Source of the DNA: UBA10649 sp964391765
GTDB taxonomy: Bacteria; Actinomycetota; Actinomycetes; S36-B12
NCBI GenBank assembly: GCA_964391765.1
Contig: CAYMNG010000010.1
Span: forward strand, 1-36,306
Direction of reading: 5' to 3'
DNA length: 36,306 bases
Positions 1 to 7,823 of this stretch are shown here, one piece after another. Made by a program: the position numbers and the translations under genes. The first letter of the stretch is position 1. Each line of letters begins with the position of its first letter. The notes below the pieces were generated by a model. That model was not told the origin of the DNA, searched no databases, and saw only the letters and a list, made by a program, of their open reading frames with translations.

Positions 1-265
1 TCTGCTGGGTCTCCCAGGTGATGATGCCGTCCTTGACGTACACCTTCCACGAGCAGGACCCGGTGCAGTTGACCCCGTGCGTGGACCGCACGACCTTGTC
101 GTGGCTCCAGCGGTCGCGGTAGAAGACGTCGGCCTCACGGCCGCCGACCTTCGTCACGGTGCGCAGGTCGTCCGACACCGTGCCCGGGGTGAGGAATCGA
201 GCCGCTCGGACGAGGAACTCCTCGGTCGCCGAGGACGGTCCGGTCGCAGTTTTCGCCGTGCTCAC
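1..265 (-). CDS. narG: Respiratory nitrate reductase alpha subunit, N-terminal part
   Basis: This is the 5' end of a gene that runs off the left edge; 88 residues are visible. The reading contains the NarG hallmark STHGVNCTGSCSW, with His63, Cys67 and Cys71 as ligands of the N-terminal [4Fe-4S] cluster (FS0), followed by KDGIITWETQQ. NarG is the Mo-bisMGD catalytic subunit of membrane-bound nitrate reductase, which reduces nitrate to nitrite with electrons passed through NarH and NarI. The start is a GTG whose bases overlap the TGA stop of the upstream regulator (GTGA at 262-265), so translation is probably coupled. The moeA and mobA genes nearby fit its need for molybdopterin guanine dinucleotide. 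narHJI would be expected beyond the left edge. Confidence 0.93.
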   Translation of the reverse strand, partial: MSTAKTATGPSSATEEFLVRAARFLTPGTVSDDLRTVTKVGGREADVFYRDRWSHDKVVRSTHGVNCTGSCSWKVYVKDGIITWETQQ

Positions 266-957
266 GTGAGATTCCCTTCTGCGGTGTCGGCCGACGGCCG
301 TCCGTTGATCGTGATGGTCCGTACCGGCTCGAGGTCGGGCCGCTGCAGCCGCGCGACGCAGACCCCGTCGCGCACGCCGACATCGAGCGCCGTCATGCTC
401 ACCGGCTGCCCGGTCTGCTCCAGGAGCCGGCCGACGAGCGCGGCGTGGATGTCGCAGATGACCGGGTTGTCGACGACGAGGTACGTGTACGGGCAGGCCG
501 TGACGGCGATCGCGTCGCCGACCGGCGAGGCGGTCGCGGTGAACCCCAGCCGGTTCAAGGCGTCGACCGTTCCGTCGACCGCCTGGTCCGGGTCGGCCGC
601 CACCGGCAGGTCCGGGATCGCCGCGGCCCACCGCGCCGCCGCCTCCTCGGCGAGATCGGCGTCACCGGCCCGCGAGAGCTGGGCGGTGAGGGCCTCGGCG
701 AGGAACAGGATCGGCGCCGCGGCGGCGCGACCCGGCCGGTAGAGCCAGCGCGGTCGGCCGCGGCCGACGGCCTCGGCGGACTCCCGGGCAACCGATCCGG
801 CGGCGATGAGCACGTCCAGATGTCCACGGACGGTGTTGGCGTGCAGGCCCGTCGCCTGGCAGATGTCCTCGACGGTCACCGCGTCGGCCGCACCCTCGAC
901 GGCCGCGAGGACGCGACCGCGCCCGTCCGGCGTCGCCGCGGCAACTGACATGGGCAT
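262..957 (-). CDS. Helix-turn-helix regulator with conserved Cys motif, first gene of the nar operon
   Basis: The 231-residue protein has an N-terminal winged-helix domain (about residues 10-75; DICQATGLHANTVRGHLDVL is the HTH) ending in GRGRP, like ArsR/DeoR/SufR-type regulators. The C-terminal domain carries CPY, then a second Cys 13 residues after the first (VICDIH), then a third Cys about 32 residues later (DGVC). That spacing resembles Fe-S-binding SufR-like regulators, so a redox, oxygen or NO sensor is inferred, not shown. It overlaps narG by four bases and is probably cotranscribed with it. A paralogue with the same layout lies at 4559-5200. Two in-frame ATGs (957 and 951) are possible starts and no strong ribosome-binding site decides between them. 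Confidence 0.8.
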   Translation of the reverse strand: MPMSVAAATPDGRGRVLAAVEGAADAVTVEDICQATGLHANTVRGHLDVLIAAGSVARESAEAVGRGRPRWLYRPGRAAAAPILFLAEALTAQLSRAGDADLAEEAAARWAAAIPDLPVAADPDQAVDGTVDALNRLGFTATASPVGDAIAVTACPYTYLVVDNPVICDIHAALVGRLLEQTGQPVSMTALDVGVRDGVCVARLQRPDLEPVRTITINGRPSADTAEGNLT

Positions 958-1109
958 TTTCTACCATCCCACCCGTGGCCATCTGATATCGCCGGTGAAA
1001 AAGAATTTCGACTTGCATCAGCCCCGCCGTCGGCGTATACGCACCCCTACGGCGCCGTGCCCTACGCTCGCCGCGACGACCCACCCGTCCCCATCCCCAC
1101 GGAGGATCG
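958..1109. promoter_or_regulatory. Divergent promoter region between nar regulator and DUF6457-moeA
   Basis: This 152-bp gap separates divergent transcripts and contains an AT-richer patch (about 985-1015) unlike the surrounding GC-rich DNA, including CTGATATC and GAAAAAGAATTTC. A GGAGG ribosome-binding site sits just before the ATG at 1110. Both operons probably start here. No clear -35/-10 pair or FNR-type dyad is visible, so the exact promoters are not assigned. Confidence 0.35.
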
Positions 1110-1358
1110 ATGCTCACCGACTGGACCACCGCGCTGGCCACCGAACTCGGGATCGCGGACGAGGTCGACGTGGCGCTGCTGCTGGACCTCGCACGCGACG
1201 CCGCGCACCACGTCGAGCGTCCGGCCGCCCCGGTGACGACGTTCCTCGTGGGCCTGGCCGCGGGGCGGGCCGGCGGATCCGCCGACGACGTCGCACGCGC
1301 CGCAGCGACCGCGACCGCGTTGGCCACGTCCTGGGCCGCCCCCACCGACCCGCGGTGA
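1110..1358 (+). CDS. DUF6457 small protein, Mo-cofactor-associated
   Basis: The 82-residue protein matches the actinobacterial DUF6457 family: an N-terminal W...LATELG segment, a DLARDAAHHVERPAAPVTTFLVGLAAG core, and an Ala-rich tail. Family members usually sit next to or are fused with molybdenum-cofactor genes, but their biochemical role is not established. A GGAGG ribosome-binding site precedes the ATG. Its stop overlaps the moeA start (GTGA at 1355-1358), which indicates translational coupling with moeA. Function beyond this association is unknown. Confidence 0.8.
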   Translation: MLTDWTTALATELGIADEVDVALLLDLARDAAHHVERPAAPVTTFLVGLAAGRAGGSADDVARAAATATALATSWAAPTDPR

Positions 1359-2542
1359 GCCTCGTCGACCTGCCGTGGGCGACCGCCCGGCAGGCCGCCT
1401 ACGACAGCGGCCGGCCCCTGCCGGCCGAGCGGGTCGGCCTCGGCGACGCGCTGTGGCGGACCACCGCGTCGGCCGTACCGGCCCGCACGGCGCTGCCCCC
1501 GGCGGACACCTCGGCGATGGACGGGTGGGCGGTCGCCGGTGCCGGGCCGTGGCGGATCGTCGGGTCGGTGCGCGCCGGGTCGCCGCCGTCGGCGCCGCTG
1601 CTCCCGGGCCAGTGCGTGCAGATCGCGACGGGCGCGGTCCTGCCGACCGGCACGGTCGCGGTCCTGCGCCGCGAGGACGCGACGGTCACGGACGTCGATG
1701 GCGCTGATGGTGTCGGTGCCGTCGTCAGCGGTGCCGTCGCCGAGGGGACCGACATCCGGCCGGCCGGCGAGGAGTGCGCCGCCGGGACCGAACTGGTCGG
1801 GGCCGGCACGGTGCTCACCCCGATCCGCCTCGGCCTGGCCGCGGCCGGCGGCACCGACGTCGTCGACGTCGTCCGTCGCCCCCGCGTGGCGATCTTGATC
1901 CTCGGCGACGAACTGCTGGCCGCCGGACCGGCGCACGGTGGCCGCATCCGCGACAGCCTCGGTCCGCAGCTGCCCGGATGGATCGGCGAATTCGGTTGCG
2001 AGGTGGTTGATCTGCGCAGTGTGCGTGACCGCGCCGCGGATCACACCCGCGCGCTGACCGACGCCCTCGGCACCGCCGACGTCGTCGTCACGACGGGCGG
2101 CACGGCGGCCGGACCGGTCGACTTCCTCCACCTGGCGATCGCGGAGACCGGTGGCCGGCTGGTCGTCGACGGCGTCGACTGCCGGCCCGGGCACCCGATG
2201 CTGCTCGCGGCGTGGGCGGACCGCTGGCTCGTCGGCCTGCCGGGCAACCCGCACGCGGCGATCGCCGCGCTGATGACCCTGGGCCAGCCGTTGACCCGGG
2301 CCCTGCGGGGCAGCCCGCTGGTCGAGTTGGCGCGGGTCCGGACGGCCACGCGGATCGGCGGCCGCGGCACGGGGACCCGCCTCGTGCCGTGCCGGTTGGT
2401 CGACGGGACCGCGAACCCCGGTGCGCACATCGGCTCGGGCATGCTGCGCGGGCTCGCCGACGCGGACGGCCTCGCGGTGGCCGCCGGTGAGCGGCGGGCC
2501 GGCGACCTCGTCGGCTGGTTGCCGCTGCCCGCCCGCGACTGA
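1355..2542 (+). CDS. moeA: Molybdopterin molybdenumtransferase MoeA
   Basis: The 395-residue protein inserts molybdate into adenylylated molybdopterin to form Mo-molybdopterin, the step before guanylylation by MobA. Visible family motifs are PPADTSAMDGWAV near residues 48-60, GQCVQIATGAVLPTG near 85-100, the TTGGTAAGPVDF loop of the MoCF-like domain near 248-260, and GLPGNPHAA near 295. The order matches MoeA domains II, III and IV. The chosen start is the GTG at 1355 overlapping the DUF6457 stop; the open frame continues upstream but encodes nothing recognisable there. It probably supplies cofactor to the nitrate reductase encoded divergently. Confidence 0.9.
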   Translation: MSLVDLPWATARQAAYDSGRPLPAERVGLGDALWRTTASAVPARTALPPADTSAMDGWAVAGAGPWRIVGSVRAGSPPSAPLLPGQCVQIATGAVLPTGTVAVLRREDATVTDVDGADGVGAVVSGAVAEGTDIRPAGEECAAGTELVGAGTVLTPIRLGLAAAGGTDVVDVVRRPRVAILILGDELLAAGPAHGGRIRDSLGPQLPGWIGEFGCEVVDLRSVRDRAADHTRALTDALGTADVVVTTGGTAAGPVDFLHLAIAETGGRLVVDGVDCRPGHPMLLAAWADRWLVGLPGNPHAAIAALMTLGQPLTRALRGSPLVELARVRTATRIGGRGTGTRLVPCRLVDGTANPGAHIGSGMLRGLADADGLAVAAGERRAGDLVGWLPLPARD

Positions 2543-2565
2543 CCACGCCGACCGGGTCGGCCGGG

Positions 2566-2868
2566 CCGGCCCGGGGTCGTTCGGTCAGCCCGGGGTCGTT
2601 CGGTCAGCCCGGGGTCGTTCGGTNNNNNNNNNNNNNNNNNNNNNNNNNNNNNNNNNNNNNNNNNNNNNNNNNNNNNNNNNNNNNNNNNNNNNNNNNNNNN
2701 NNNNNNNNNNNNNNNNNNNNNNNTCAGCCCGGGGTCGTTCGGTCAGCCCGGGGTCGTTCGGTCAGCCCGGGGTCGTTCGGTCAGCCCGGGGTCGTTCCGT
2801 CGGCCCGGGGTCGTTCGGTCAGCCCGGGGTCGTTCGGTCAGCCCGGGGTCGTTCGGTCAGCCCGGGGA
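2566..2868. repeat. 19-bp tandem repeat array between convergent moeA and mobA
   Basis: The unit is TCAGCCCGGGGTCGTTCGG. Three units (the first degenerate) lie before the assembly gap and seven full units plus a partial one after it. Two units after the gap carry substitutions (TTCCG ending at 2799; TCGG start at 2800). The last partial unit supplies the TCA that is the mobA stop codon on the minus strand. Each unit contains the palindrome CCCGGG. The array fills the space between convergent genes, so a role in bidirectional termination is possible but unproven. Confidence 0.95.
2624..2723. other. Assembly gap (100 N)
   Basis: Exactly 100 consecutive N lie inside the 19-bp repeat array. The round number suggests a scaffold gap of unknown true size, so the copy number of the repeat is not known. 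Confidence 0.98.
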
Positions 2869-3486
2869 TCCGGCGAACTCGGCGAGATCGCCGGGCTCGT
2901 CGATGTCGCGCAGCGCGGCCGCCTGCGGCGCCGGCACCGCGAACTCGACGACGGTCAGCTCGCCCAGCAGGGTCCGCATCGACACGCCGTTGCCGTCCCC
3001 CAGCCGGGTCAGCGCGGCCCGGACCGCCGATGTCGCCAGCACCGAGCACAGCGCCTGCCGTCGCCCGGCGGAGTCGACGGGCACGAGCGCCTCGCCGGCG
3101 TCCGGGATCGTGCCCACGCCGCGTTCGGCAGCCTGGTCAGCAAGGTCGGTGAGCAGCGCACCGGCCCACGGCATGTCGCCGCCCACGAGGCCGAGTAGCG
3201 GCGTTCGAACCGAGCCGACCGCGGCCGCGACCGCGGCGACCGGTCCGCCGAACGGCGGCTGCTCCCGGCAGAAGCCGACCGGTCGGGGGACGTCCTGCAC
3301 CGGTCCGACGACGAGGACCGGAACCGTCGGGGGGATCGCGTCGAGCACACGCCCCAGCAGCGAGCGGCCCTCCAGGCGCAGCTGCGGCTTGTCGACCCCG
3401 CCCAGCCGCGATCCCCGGCCGCCGGCGAGGACGACCGCCGTCCACGCCGGCCGCGCGGTCGTCGGCCTGCTCACCGGCCTGCTCAT
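2857..3486 (-). CDS. mobA: Molybdenum cofactor guanylyltransferase MobA
   Basis: The 209-residue protein transfers GMP from GTP to Mo-molybdopterin, giving the guanine dinucleotide cofactor used by NarG. The GTP-binding signature LAGGRGSRLGGVDK is at about residues 20-33. The Mg-binding Asp lies in GGDMPW near residue 104, and the C-terminal DIDEPGDL matches the family's DIDTPEDL motif. Length is typical for MobA. It starts at an ATG 8 bases below the stop of the DUF488 gene and forms the last gene of a minus-strand operon headed by the regulator at 4559-5200. Its stop codon is formed by the last unit of the tandem repeat. Confidence 0.9.
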   Translation of the reverse strand: MSRPVSRPTTARPAWTAVVLAGGRGSRLGGVDKPQLRLEGRSLLGRVLDAIPPTVPVLVVGPVQDVPRPVGFCREQPPFGGPVAAVAAAVGSVRTPLLGLVGGDMPWAGALLTDLADQAAERGVGTIPDAGEALVPVDSAGRRQALCSVLATSAVRAALTRLGDGNGVSMRTLLGELTVVEFAVPAPQAAALRDIDEPGDLAEFAGSPG

Positions 3487-3494
3487 CGGCCTGC

Positions 3495-3872
3495 TCAGGG
3501 ATGGTCGTGCAGGTAGGCGCGCAGTACCTCGGCCTGGTTCAGGTGCGGGTCCTTCGCGCCGTACAGCAGTGTGGTCACCGGGTGCTCCGCGATGACCGAG
3601 CGCAGTTCGGCGACGGCCGCGTTGGTGTCCAGTTCACGCCGGTAGCGCGCGGTGAACTCCTCGAGCAGGTCCGGATCGTGGTTCCACCACTTGCGCAACT
3701 GCGCACTCGGCGCGACCTCCTTCAACCACAGGTCCACGTGCGCGGCATCCTTCGTCTCGCCGCGCGGCCACAACCGATCGACCAGAACCCGGAACCCGTC
3801 CGCCGGGTCGGCCGGGGAGTACACGCGCTTGGTGCGCACCTCGTGCCCGGCGCGCCGGGTCGCCGCGTTCAT
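3495..3872 (-). CDS. DUF488 family (YeaO-like) protein
   Basis: The 125-residue protein shows the DUF488/YeaO pattern: VDRLWPRGETKD near the N-terminus, then LWLKEVAPSAQLRKWW, and LLYGAKDPHLNQAEVL near the C-terminus. The molecular function of the family is not established. The ATG at 3872 was chosen because it overlaps the stop of the upstream DUF2249 gene (ATGA at 3869-3872). The frame is open further upstream, but that part would lie inside the DUF2249 gene. Placement in a Mo-cofactor and nitrogen-oxide operon suggests a role in anaerobic or redox physiology; this is an inference. Confidence 0.82.
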   Translation of the reverse strand: MNAATRRAGHEVRTKRVYSPADPADGFRVLVDRLWPRGETKDAAHVDLWLKEVAPSAQLRKWWNHDPDLLEEFTARYRRELDTNAAVAELRSVIAEHPVTTLLYGAKDPHLNQAEVLRAYLHDHP

Positions 3873-4177
3873 GCCGGCACGACGGCCTGACGGGTGATCT
3901 GCACGTGCCACTCGGTCGGGCCGTCGACGAGGAACTCCACGTCGATCGGAGCCCGATCGGCCAACTGCTGCAACAGCGGCAGCGGCGCGTGGTGCGCGAC
4001 GATCACCAAGGATCCGCCCGGCGGGATCGCGTCGAACGCGCCGAACACCGTCGCATGCCGGATCGAGTGCGGGATCGTCCGGACGTCGAGGACCGGGGTC
4101 GACTCGTGCTCGTGCCCGCAGCCGCAGCTGTGCGCGATCACGGGCATCTCCTGACCGACCTGGATCGACTCGTTCAT
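3869..4177 (-). CDS. DUF2249 domain protein
   Basis: The 102-residue protein has the DUF2249 pattern: LDVRTIPHSIRHATVFGAFDAIPPGGSL, then VAHHAPLPLLQQLADR, and a C-terminal GPTEWHVQIT. An N-terminal His/Cys cluster (HSCGCGHEHE) could bind metal. The family is common in denitrification and NO-related gene clusters, with no proven biochemistry. An AAGGAG ribosome-binding site lies 9 bases before the ATG at 4177; the ATG at 4186 directly abuts it and is too close, which decides the start. It couples to the DUF488 gene through an ATGA overlap. Confidence 0.82.
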   Translation of the reverse strand: MNESIQVGQEMPVIAHSCGCGHEHESTPVLDVRTIPHSIRHATVFGAFDAIPPGGSLVIVAHHAPLPLLQQLADRAPIDVEFLVDGPTEWHVQITRQAVVPA

Positions 4178-4229
4178 GTGCTGCATCTCCTTCTACTCGG
4201 GGTTCTCGGGGGGTCTCGGGCGGGTCTGA

Positions 4230-4562
4230 TCAGCGGGGGTCGAGCATGAGCAGGGCGAACTTGGTCGCGGTCACGGCCTCGACCGCGTGCGGCAGGCGCG
4301 TACCGAGGTGGACGAGGCCCCCCGGCCGCAGGTCGACCGTGCGACCGTCGGCGGTGATCCGCAGATGGCCCTCGAGCACGGTGAGGACCGCCGGCATCGC
4401 CGCGGTGTGCTCGGTCAGCTCCTCGCCCGCATCGAAGGCGAACAGCACCAGGCGAGCGCCCTGCGCCGTCATCACGGTGCGCGAGACGGTCGCTCCGGTC
4501 TGCACCTGGACCATCGACGCAAGATCCTCGATATCGGTCATCGTCGGCGTGGAATCGGTCAT
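4230..4562 (-). CDS. Cupin-domain protein
   Basis: The 110-residue protein is a single small beta-barrel cupin. It shows VLTVLEGHLRITADG (first cupin strand pair), then VHLGTRLPHAVEAVT, with His residues at EHTA and PHAV as likely metal ligands. Its ligand is unknown. It starts at the ATG at 4562, overlapping the TGA of the upstream regulator (ATGA at 4559-4562), so the two are coupled. The stop is at 4230, leaving about 50 bases before the DUF2249 gene. Small cupins of this type often accompany redox or nitrogen-oxide stress genes; a specific role here is not evident. Confidence 0.78.
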   Translation of the reverse strand: MTDSTPTMTDIEDLASMVQVQTGATVSRTVMTAQGARLVLFAFDAGEELTEHTAAMPAVLTVLEGHLRITADGRTVDLRPGGLVHLGTRLPHAVEAVTATKFALLMLDPR

Positions 4563-5200
4563 GCGCTCTCCCTCGTCGCGGCGTCCGCCCGGACGGTCAA
4601 CTCGCACACACCCGGCTGCGCGAACGGCACCAGGTCCACCGACCGGTCGTGCGCACGACCGCCGGTCGCCCGGCGCACGATCCCCTCGGCCAGGCCGAGG
4701 TGGATGCGGCAGACGACGTCCGGATTCTGGGTCGCCGCCTCGCCGAACGGGCACGCGCCCAGGCGGATCACCCCGTCCGGGGCCTCCTGCGGTGCGAACC
4801 CGAGTCGGCCGAGCCCCTCGACCAGCGCCGGGTGTGGCGCCGCGGGCGGCTCGGGCAGCCGATCGGCCCAGCGCCGGCCGGCGGCCCGCGGTCGGTCGCG
4901 GGAGTCACGGTCGGCGAGGGCGTCGGCCAGGACGGCGACCATCTGCGCGGCGACCGCGTCGTCGTCCAGCGCGGCCCGGAAGCCGATCGCCGGCCGACCG
5001 CGGCCGGCCCGGGCCGGCGTGCCGACGACGAGGCCGGCGCGCTGCAGGACGTCGAGGTGGAAGCGCATCGTCGTGACGTGCAGGTCGAACTCCGTGGCGA
5101 GGTCGCCAGCGGTCATCGGACCACCGGCCGCCCGCAGCCGGTCGACGATCCGCGCGCGGACCGGAACCGCGAGCGCGGCGTGACGATCGACGGCGGGCAC
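4559..5200 (-). CDS. Helix-turn-helix regulator with Cys motif, paralogue of 262-957
   Basis: The 213-residue protein has an N-terminal winged helix (about residues 10-75; DLATEFDLHVTTMRFHLDVL) ending in GRGRP. The C-terminal domain holds GACPFGEAATQNPDVVCRIH and a later QPGVC, so three Cys residues are spaced about as in the nar-linked paralogue. A SufR-like Fe-S cluster site is plausible, which would make it a redox or NO sensor; this is inferred. It begins at a GTG at 5200, heads the cupin-DUF2249-DUF488-mobA operon and faces the nirK operon. It is therefore the likely local regulator of nitrite reduction. Confidence 0.8.
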   Translation of the reverse strand: MPAVDRHAALAVPVRARIVDRLRAAGGPMTAGDLATEFDLHVTTMRFHLDVLQRAGLVVGTPARAGRGRPAIGFRAALDDDAVAAQMVAVLADALADRDSRDRPRAAGRRWADRLPEPPAAPHPALVEGLGRLGFAPQEAPDGVIRLGACPFGEAATQNPDVVCRIHLGLAEGIVRRATGGRAHDRSVDLVPFAQPGVCELTVRADAATRESA

Positions 5201-5292
5201 GACTTGAATGTATCAGCGTCCTTTCTAATGAGATAGCCTGCGGGCAGTTGAGGTGTGGGGTGGTGGTGCGTCCACCGGGACTGCGAGGCGCG
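5201..5292. promoter_or_regulatory. Divergent promoter/operator between regulator and nirK operon
   Basis: This short gap is AT-richer than its surroundings (GAATGTATCA...TAATGAGATAG). It holds an imperfect inverted pair, TATCA at 5211-5215 and TGAGATA at 5229-5235, that could bind the adjacent regulator. TAGCCT at 5234-5239 is a candidate -10 element for the plus-strand operon. A possible TTG start at 5248 lies just downstream, but the ATG at 5293, preceded by GCGAGG, is preferred. The operator assignment is speculative. Confidence 0.35.
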
Positions 5293-6477
5293 ATGAGCGG
5301 GCAGGCGGGTGCGCGCACCCGGCCCTCGGCCACGCGACCGCGCGTGCCGATCCTGCGGTTGGCGTTGCTGCTGCTCGCGGGGGTCGCCGTGCTGGCCGGA
5401 CTCGACGCCGCCCTGCTGCGCCTGGGGCTGGGCGCGCCGGTCGAGTCGATCCCGCTCGCCAGTGCCCACGGCGTCCTGATGGTGTACGGGTTCCTCGGCA
5501 CCGCGATCACCCTCGAACGTGCCGTCGCCCTGCAGTCCGGGCCGTCGCGACGCGATCGGTGGGCCTACGCCAGTCCGCTGGCCAGCGGGCTGGGCGGCGT
5601 GATCGTCGTCGCGTCGGCCGCCGGCCTGCCGCTCCCCGGCGGCAGCCGGCTCCCCGGGGCCGCCTGGACGGTGTCGATGCTGCTCCTCGTCGTCATCTAC
5701 CTGCGGGTGTGGCAGCGCCAGGAGTCGTACGCCGTCCTCGTCCAGATCCTCGGTGCCGTGGTCGGCGCCGGCGGCGCGGCGCTGTGGGCCCGCGGTGGCG
5801 AGCCGGCGGTGCTGGTCGCCTGGTGGGCCGGGTTCTTGGTGCTGACGATCGTCGGCGAACGCCTCGAACTCGCCCGGATCGCCTTCCTCGCCCGCGGAAC
5901 CGAACCGCGCGTGGTCGCCGAGTCGTGCGCGGTCCTCGTCACCCTGCTCGCCGCCCTCGTCGCCCCCGACCTGGGCTACCCGCTTCTCGGCCTGGCCCTG
6001 GGGATCCTCGTCGTCGACGTCGCGATCCACGACGTCGCCTGGCGCACCGTCCGCATCCCGGGCCTGCCACGGTTCGTCGCGGTCTGCCTGCTGACCGGGT
6101 ACGCGTGGGCCCTCGTCCCGGCGCTGGCCTGGATCGTCGGCGGACCGGCGTGGTCGGGCTACCGGTACGACATCGTCGTGCACGCGCTGACGATCGGCTT
6201 CGCCCTGTCGATGGTCATCGCGCACGCCCCCGTGATCGTCCCGGCGGTCATCCGGCGCGACCTGCCGTACCACCCGGCGATGTGGGCGGTGTGGGCGCTG
6301 CTGCAGGTCGGCCTCGTCGTCCGCCTGCTCGCCGGCGCGCGGTCGGCGGAGGGCGCGTGGCAGTTCGGCGGTGCCGTCGACGTCGTCGCACTGCTGGCCT
6401 TCGTGGTGACGACGGTGACGCTGGTGCTCACCGCCGCCCGTCGGGCCCGACCGCGATCGCGGGCGGGGTCGACATGA
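5293..6477 (+). CDS. Polytopic membrane protein of the nirK operon (NnrS-like)
   Basis: The 394-residue protein has about ten hydrophobic segments. Intramembrane His residues occur in SAHGVLMVYG and in VVHALTIGFALSMVIAHAPVIVP, followed by RRDLPYHP. This resembles NnrS and heme-copper-like membrane families that accompany denitrification genes, but exact family membership cannot be fixed by eye. The ATG at 5293 is preferred because GAGG lies at normal distance and the preceding stretch is short and not hydrophobic. The stop overlaps the next membrane gene (ATGA at 6474-6477). Likely roles are electron or copper/heme handling for the nitrite reductase encoded two genes downstream; this is inferred from context. 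Confidence 0.7.
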   Translation: MSGQAGARTRPSATRPRVPILRLALLLLAGVAVLAGLDAALLRLGLGAPVESIPLASAHGVLMVYGFLGTAITLERAVALQSGPSRRDRWAYASPLASGLGGVIVVASAAGLPLPGGSRLPGAAWTVSMLLLVVIYLRVWQRQESYAVLVQILGAVVGAGGAALWARGGEPAVLVAWWAGFLVLTIVGERLELARIAFLARGTEPRVVAESCAVLVTLLAALVAPDLGYPLLGLALGILVVDVAIHDVAWRTVRIPGLPRFVAVCLLTGYAWALVPALAWIVGGPAWSGYRYDIVVHALTIGFALSMVIAHAPVIVPAVIRRDLPYHPAMWAVWALLQVGLVVRLLAGARSAEGAWQFGGAVDVVALLAFVVTTVTLVLTAARRARPRSRAGST

Positions 6478-7823
6478 CGATGTCGCTCGGCGCGCCGCGT
6501 CAGCCGGTCGGCCCGCCGAACCGCCGCCGGCGCCGGACCGACCGGCTGACGTCGACCTGGCTGGTCATCGCGGTCGCACTCGGCGCGTTCGGACTGATGA
6601 CGAAATCCGTTCTGCCCCAACCACTGTGGAGCATGGTCCACGTGGTGACCCTCGGCGTGCTCACCAACGCGATCCTGCAGTGGTCGTGGTACTTCACCCG
6701 GACCCTCCTGCGACTGCCCGAGGACGACGCACGGGCCGGCCGCGACGCGGTCATCCGGTCGGCGGTGTTCAACCTCGCCCTCGTCGCCCTGTTCGCCGCG
6801 ATGTGGACCGGCAACGCCGTCGCCGCATCGGTGTTCGCCACCGTCATCGGGATCGTGATCGCTTGGCACGCAGCGGCGATCCTGTCCGCGGCCCGCACCC
6901 GGTTCGCGTCGCGGTTCGCGGTCGTCATCCGCTTCTACGTCGTCGCCGCGGCCTACCTCGTCGTCGGCTGCGCGCTCGCCGGCCTGATCTCGGTCGCGAT
7001 GTTCGATCCGGCCGCGCCGGCGTGGCTGGTCGACTACCGCGACCGGCTCACGCTCGCGCACTCGATCGTCAACATCGGCGGCTGGATCGGCCTGTCGATC
7101 GCGGGCACCATCGTCACACTCGGTCCGACGATGCTGCGCACCCGGATCATCCCGGACGCCGTCCCGCGCGCGGTCGCCGCACTGCCCTGGCTCGCCGGCG
7201 GGATCGCCGTCGCCGCGACCTCGGCGGCGGTCGGCTGGCTGCCCGGCGTCGGCGTCGGCCTGCTGGTGTTCGCCGTCGCCGTCGTCCCGGGGGTCGCGGT
7301 CGCCCTCGTGCGCACCGCCGTGGCGAAGTCCCCCAGCACCTACGCGACCTGGACGATGGCCTCGGGCCTGGCCTGGGTCGTCGTCGCCGTCACCGCGATC
7401 GCGGTCGACTCGTTCGTCGCGCCGGACGCCGCCGCACTGCGCACGTCCGACCTGCCCTGGGTCGCCGTGCTCGGCATCGGCGGCATCGGGCAGGTGTTCA
7501 TCGGCGCGCTGACGTACCTGCTGCCGGTCGTCGTCGGCGGCGGCCCGCGATCGGTCCGCGCCGGGATGGCCGTGCTGGAGATCGCCTGGCCCCTGCGGGT
7601 CGCCGTCCGGAACACCGCCATGACCCTGATCGCCGTGACGGCCGTCGTCCCGAGCGACCTGACCGCGTGGTGGTGGGCCCTGGTCATCGTCACGTTCGCG
7701 ATCGACACGGTGCTGTTCGCGGTCGGTGGCGTGAAGCAGGTCCGCGCGCGCCGCGCCGAACCCCCGGCGGGTTCGCCGCCGTCTCCCGTACCGCCCCCGA
7801 CCGCCGGAGGAACCCGTGCCTGA
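6474..7823 (+). CDS. Second polytopic membrane protein upstream of nirK
   Basis: The 449-residue protein has an Arg-rich N-terminus followed by about twelve hydrophobic segments. Features include WSMVHVVTLGVLTNAILQW, AWHAAAIL, LAHSIVNIGGWIGL and GIGGIGQVFIGALTYLLPVV, with His residues in several segments. Similar domains occur in actinobacteria fused directly to multicopper oxidases or nitrite reductases; here it is a separate gene. Start at the ATG at 6474 overlaps the previous stop, and the 3' end overlaps nirK by 8 bases. A membrane electron-transfer partner or anchor for NirK is the best guess. The C-terminus is Pro-rich and probably disordered. Confidence 0.68.
   Translation: MTMSLGAPRQPVGPPNRRRRRTDRLTSTWLVIAVALGAFGLMTKSVLPQPLWSMVHVVTLGVLTNAILQWSWYFTRTLLRLPEDDARAGRDAVIRSAVFNLALVALFAAMWTGNAVAASVFATVIGIVIAWHAAAILSAARTRFASRFAVVIRFYVVAAAYLVVGCALAGLISVAMFDPAAPAWLVDYRDRLTLAHSIVNIGGWIGLSIAGTIVTLGPTMLRTRIIPDAVPRAVAALPWLAGGIAVAATSAAVGWLPGVGVGLLVFAVAVVPGVAVALVRTAVAKSPSTYATWTMASGLAWVVVAVTAIAVDSFVAPDAAALRTSDLPWVAVLGIGGIGQVFIGALTYLLPVVVGGGPRSVRAGMAVLEIAWPLRVAVRNTAMTLIAVTAVVPSDLTAWWWALVIVTFAIDTVLFAVGGVKQVRARRAEPPAGSPPSPVPPPTAGGTRA

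Noticed and set aside
2566..2868. Possible CRISPR array
   Set aside because: The 19-bp units are contiguous with no spacers and no cas genes are present, so it is a simple tandem repeat.
5248..5292. TTG start adding 15 residues to the first membrane protein
   Set aside because: The extension is short, not conserved-looking and has no ribosome-binding site; the ATG at 5293 has GAGG upstream.
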